DNA from: UBA3210 sp963610315
GTDB taxonomy: Bacteria; Bacillota_I; Bacilli_A; RFN20; CAG-449
Assembly: GCA_963610315.1 (NCBI GenBank)
Contig: CAVDMV010000004.1
Coordinates: 38,181 to 102,180 of the forward strand
Length of the DNA: 64,000 nt
Direction of reading: 5' to 3'
The notes under the pieces were generated by a model. That model had not been told where the DNA came from. It worked only from the letters and a program-made list of their open reading frames with translations, and did not search any database. This document shows, piece by piece, positions 63,900 to 64,000 of this stretch (positions within the stretch are counted from its first letter, which is position 1; every line of letters starts with the position of its first letter). Position numbers and translations under genes: made by a program.

Positions 63900-64000
63900 A
63901 ATGGTAAGGAGACGAACACCAGTCATAAAACTAAAATATATTATATACCTGGTCACTTCGTTGTAAGGGCGCAAATGGATGTTGCCCGTAATAGAAAGAA
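63900..64000. other. Unassigned end of the window
   Basis: The last 101 bases after tmRNA hold ACCAG and CTGGT as distant inverted arms and GGGC/GCCC around a short spacer near the end, but no open frame, T-rich terminator or tRNA is recognised. It may be the start of the next element beyond the window. Confidence 0.4.

Noticed and set aside
1..64000. Use of genetic code 4 (UGA as Trp)
   Set aside because: All Trp codons seen are TGG, UGA functions in prfB frameshifting and ends two genes.
1..64000. CRISPR array, prophage, insertion sequence or integrase
   Set aside because: No regularly spaced repeats, transposase, integrase or phage structural gene was seen.
1..64000. tRNA or rRNA genes
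   Set aside because: The only GTTCGATTC-type arm is that of tmRNA; no cloverleaf was recognised.

Overview
The window looks like a chromosomal segment of an AT-rich, anaerobic member of the Bacillota, class Bacilli. The gene order rpsF-ssb-rpsR, gdpP-rplI-dnaB-walJ-rlmH, dnaX-ebfC-recR-tmk-holB-ricT-rsmI and comFA-comFC-secA-prfB is typical of that class. Anaerobic (class III) ribonucleotide reductase, many lipoproteins with lipoboxes, no outer-membrane genes and no sporulation genes fit a small-genome gut lineage such as RF39/Erysipelotrichales relatives, but the exact order is inference. The genetic code is standard: prfB keeps its in-frame UGA frameshift stop. UGA is otherwise almost unused as a stop, appearing only in two ATGA overlaps.

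Layout. 1-9.5 kb: nrdDG, the fatty-acid kinase fakA with plsX, a fused ATPase-permease ABC exporter and an alpha/beta hydrolase. 9.5-10.4 kb: the Mn2+ exporter mntP behind a yybP-ykoY manganese riboswitch with its own terminator. 10.5-13.7 kb: an operon of a secreted subtilase and two lipoproteins, divergent from an unknown gene; the two promoters share one -35 region. 13.9-25.5 kb: a starch/maltodextrin operon under a perfect cre box, encoding MsmK-type ATPase, a small lipoprotein with a possible starch-binding role, binding protein, an oversized MalF-like permease with a long coiled coil, MalG-like permease, an alpha-amylase and a type I pullulanase, both lipoproteins. 25.5-28 kb: three membrane proteins, two of them RDD-like.

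28.2-46.5 kb: ribosomal proteins, replication and repair genes normally found near oriC in Firmicutes (rpsF, ssb, rpsR, gdpP, rplI, dnaB, walJ, rlmH, then a giant YfhO-like protein, and in reverse rsmI, ricT, holB, tmk, recR, ebfC, dnaX, and a phosphodiesterase). The origin itself is not seen. 46.5-63.5 kb: prfA-prmC-tsaC-rpiB, comFA-comFC, secA-prfB-yitT, an S41 protease, a nitroreductase, uvrB, an esterase and an ATP-grasp enzyme. The window closes with tmRNA, whose tag appears to end in Cys.

The strongest leads are regulatory and architectural: the Mn2+ switch, the shared divergent promoter of the protease operon, the coiled-coil MalF in a lipoprotein-tethered starch system, a Shine-Dalgarno site buried in the rpiB/comFA hairpin, mutually embedded terminators in the convergent yfhO/rsmI pair, and the unusual tmRNA tag. 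No mobile element, phage, CRISPR array, tRNA or rRNA was found.
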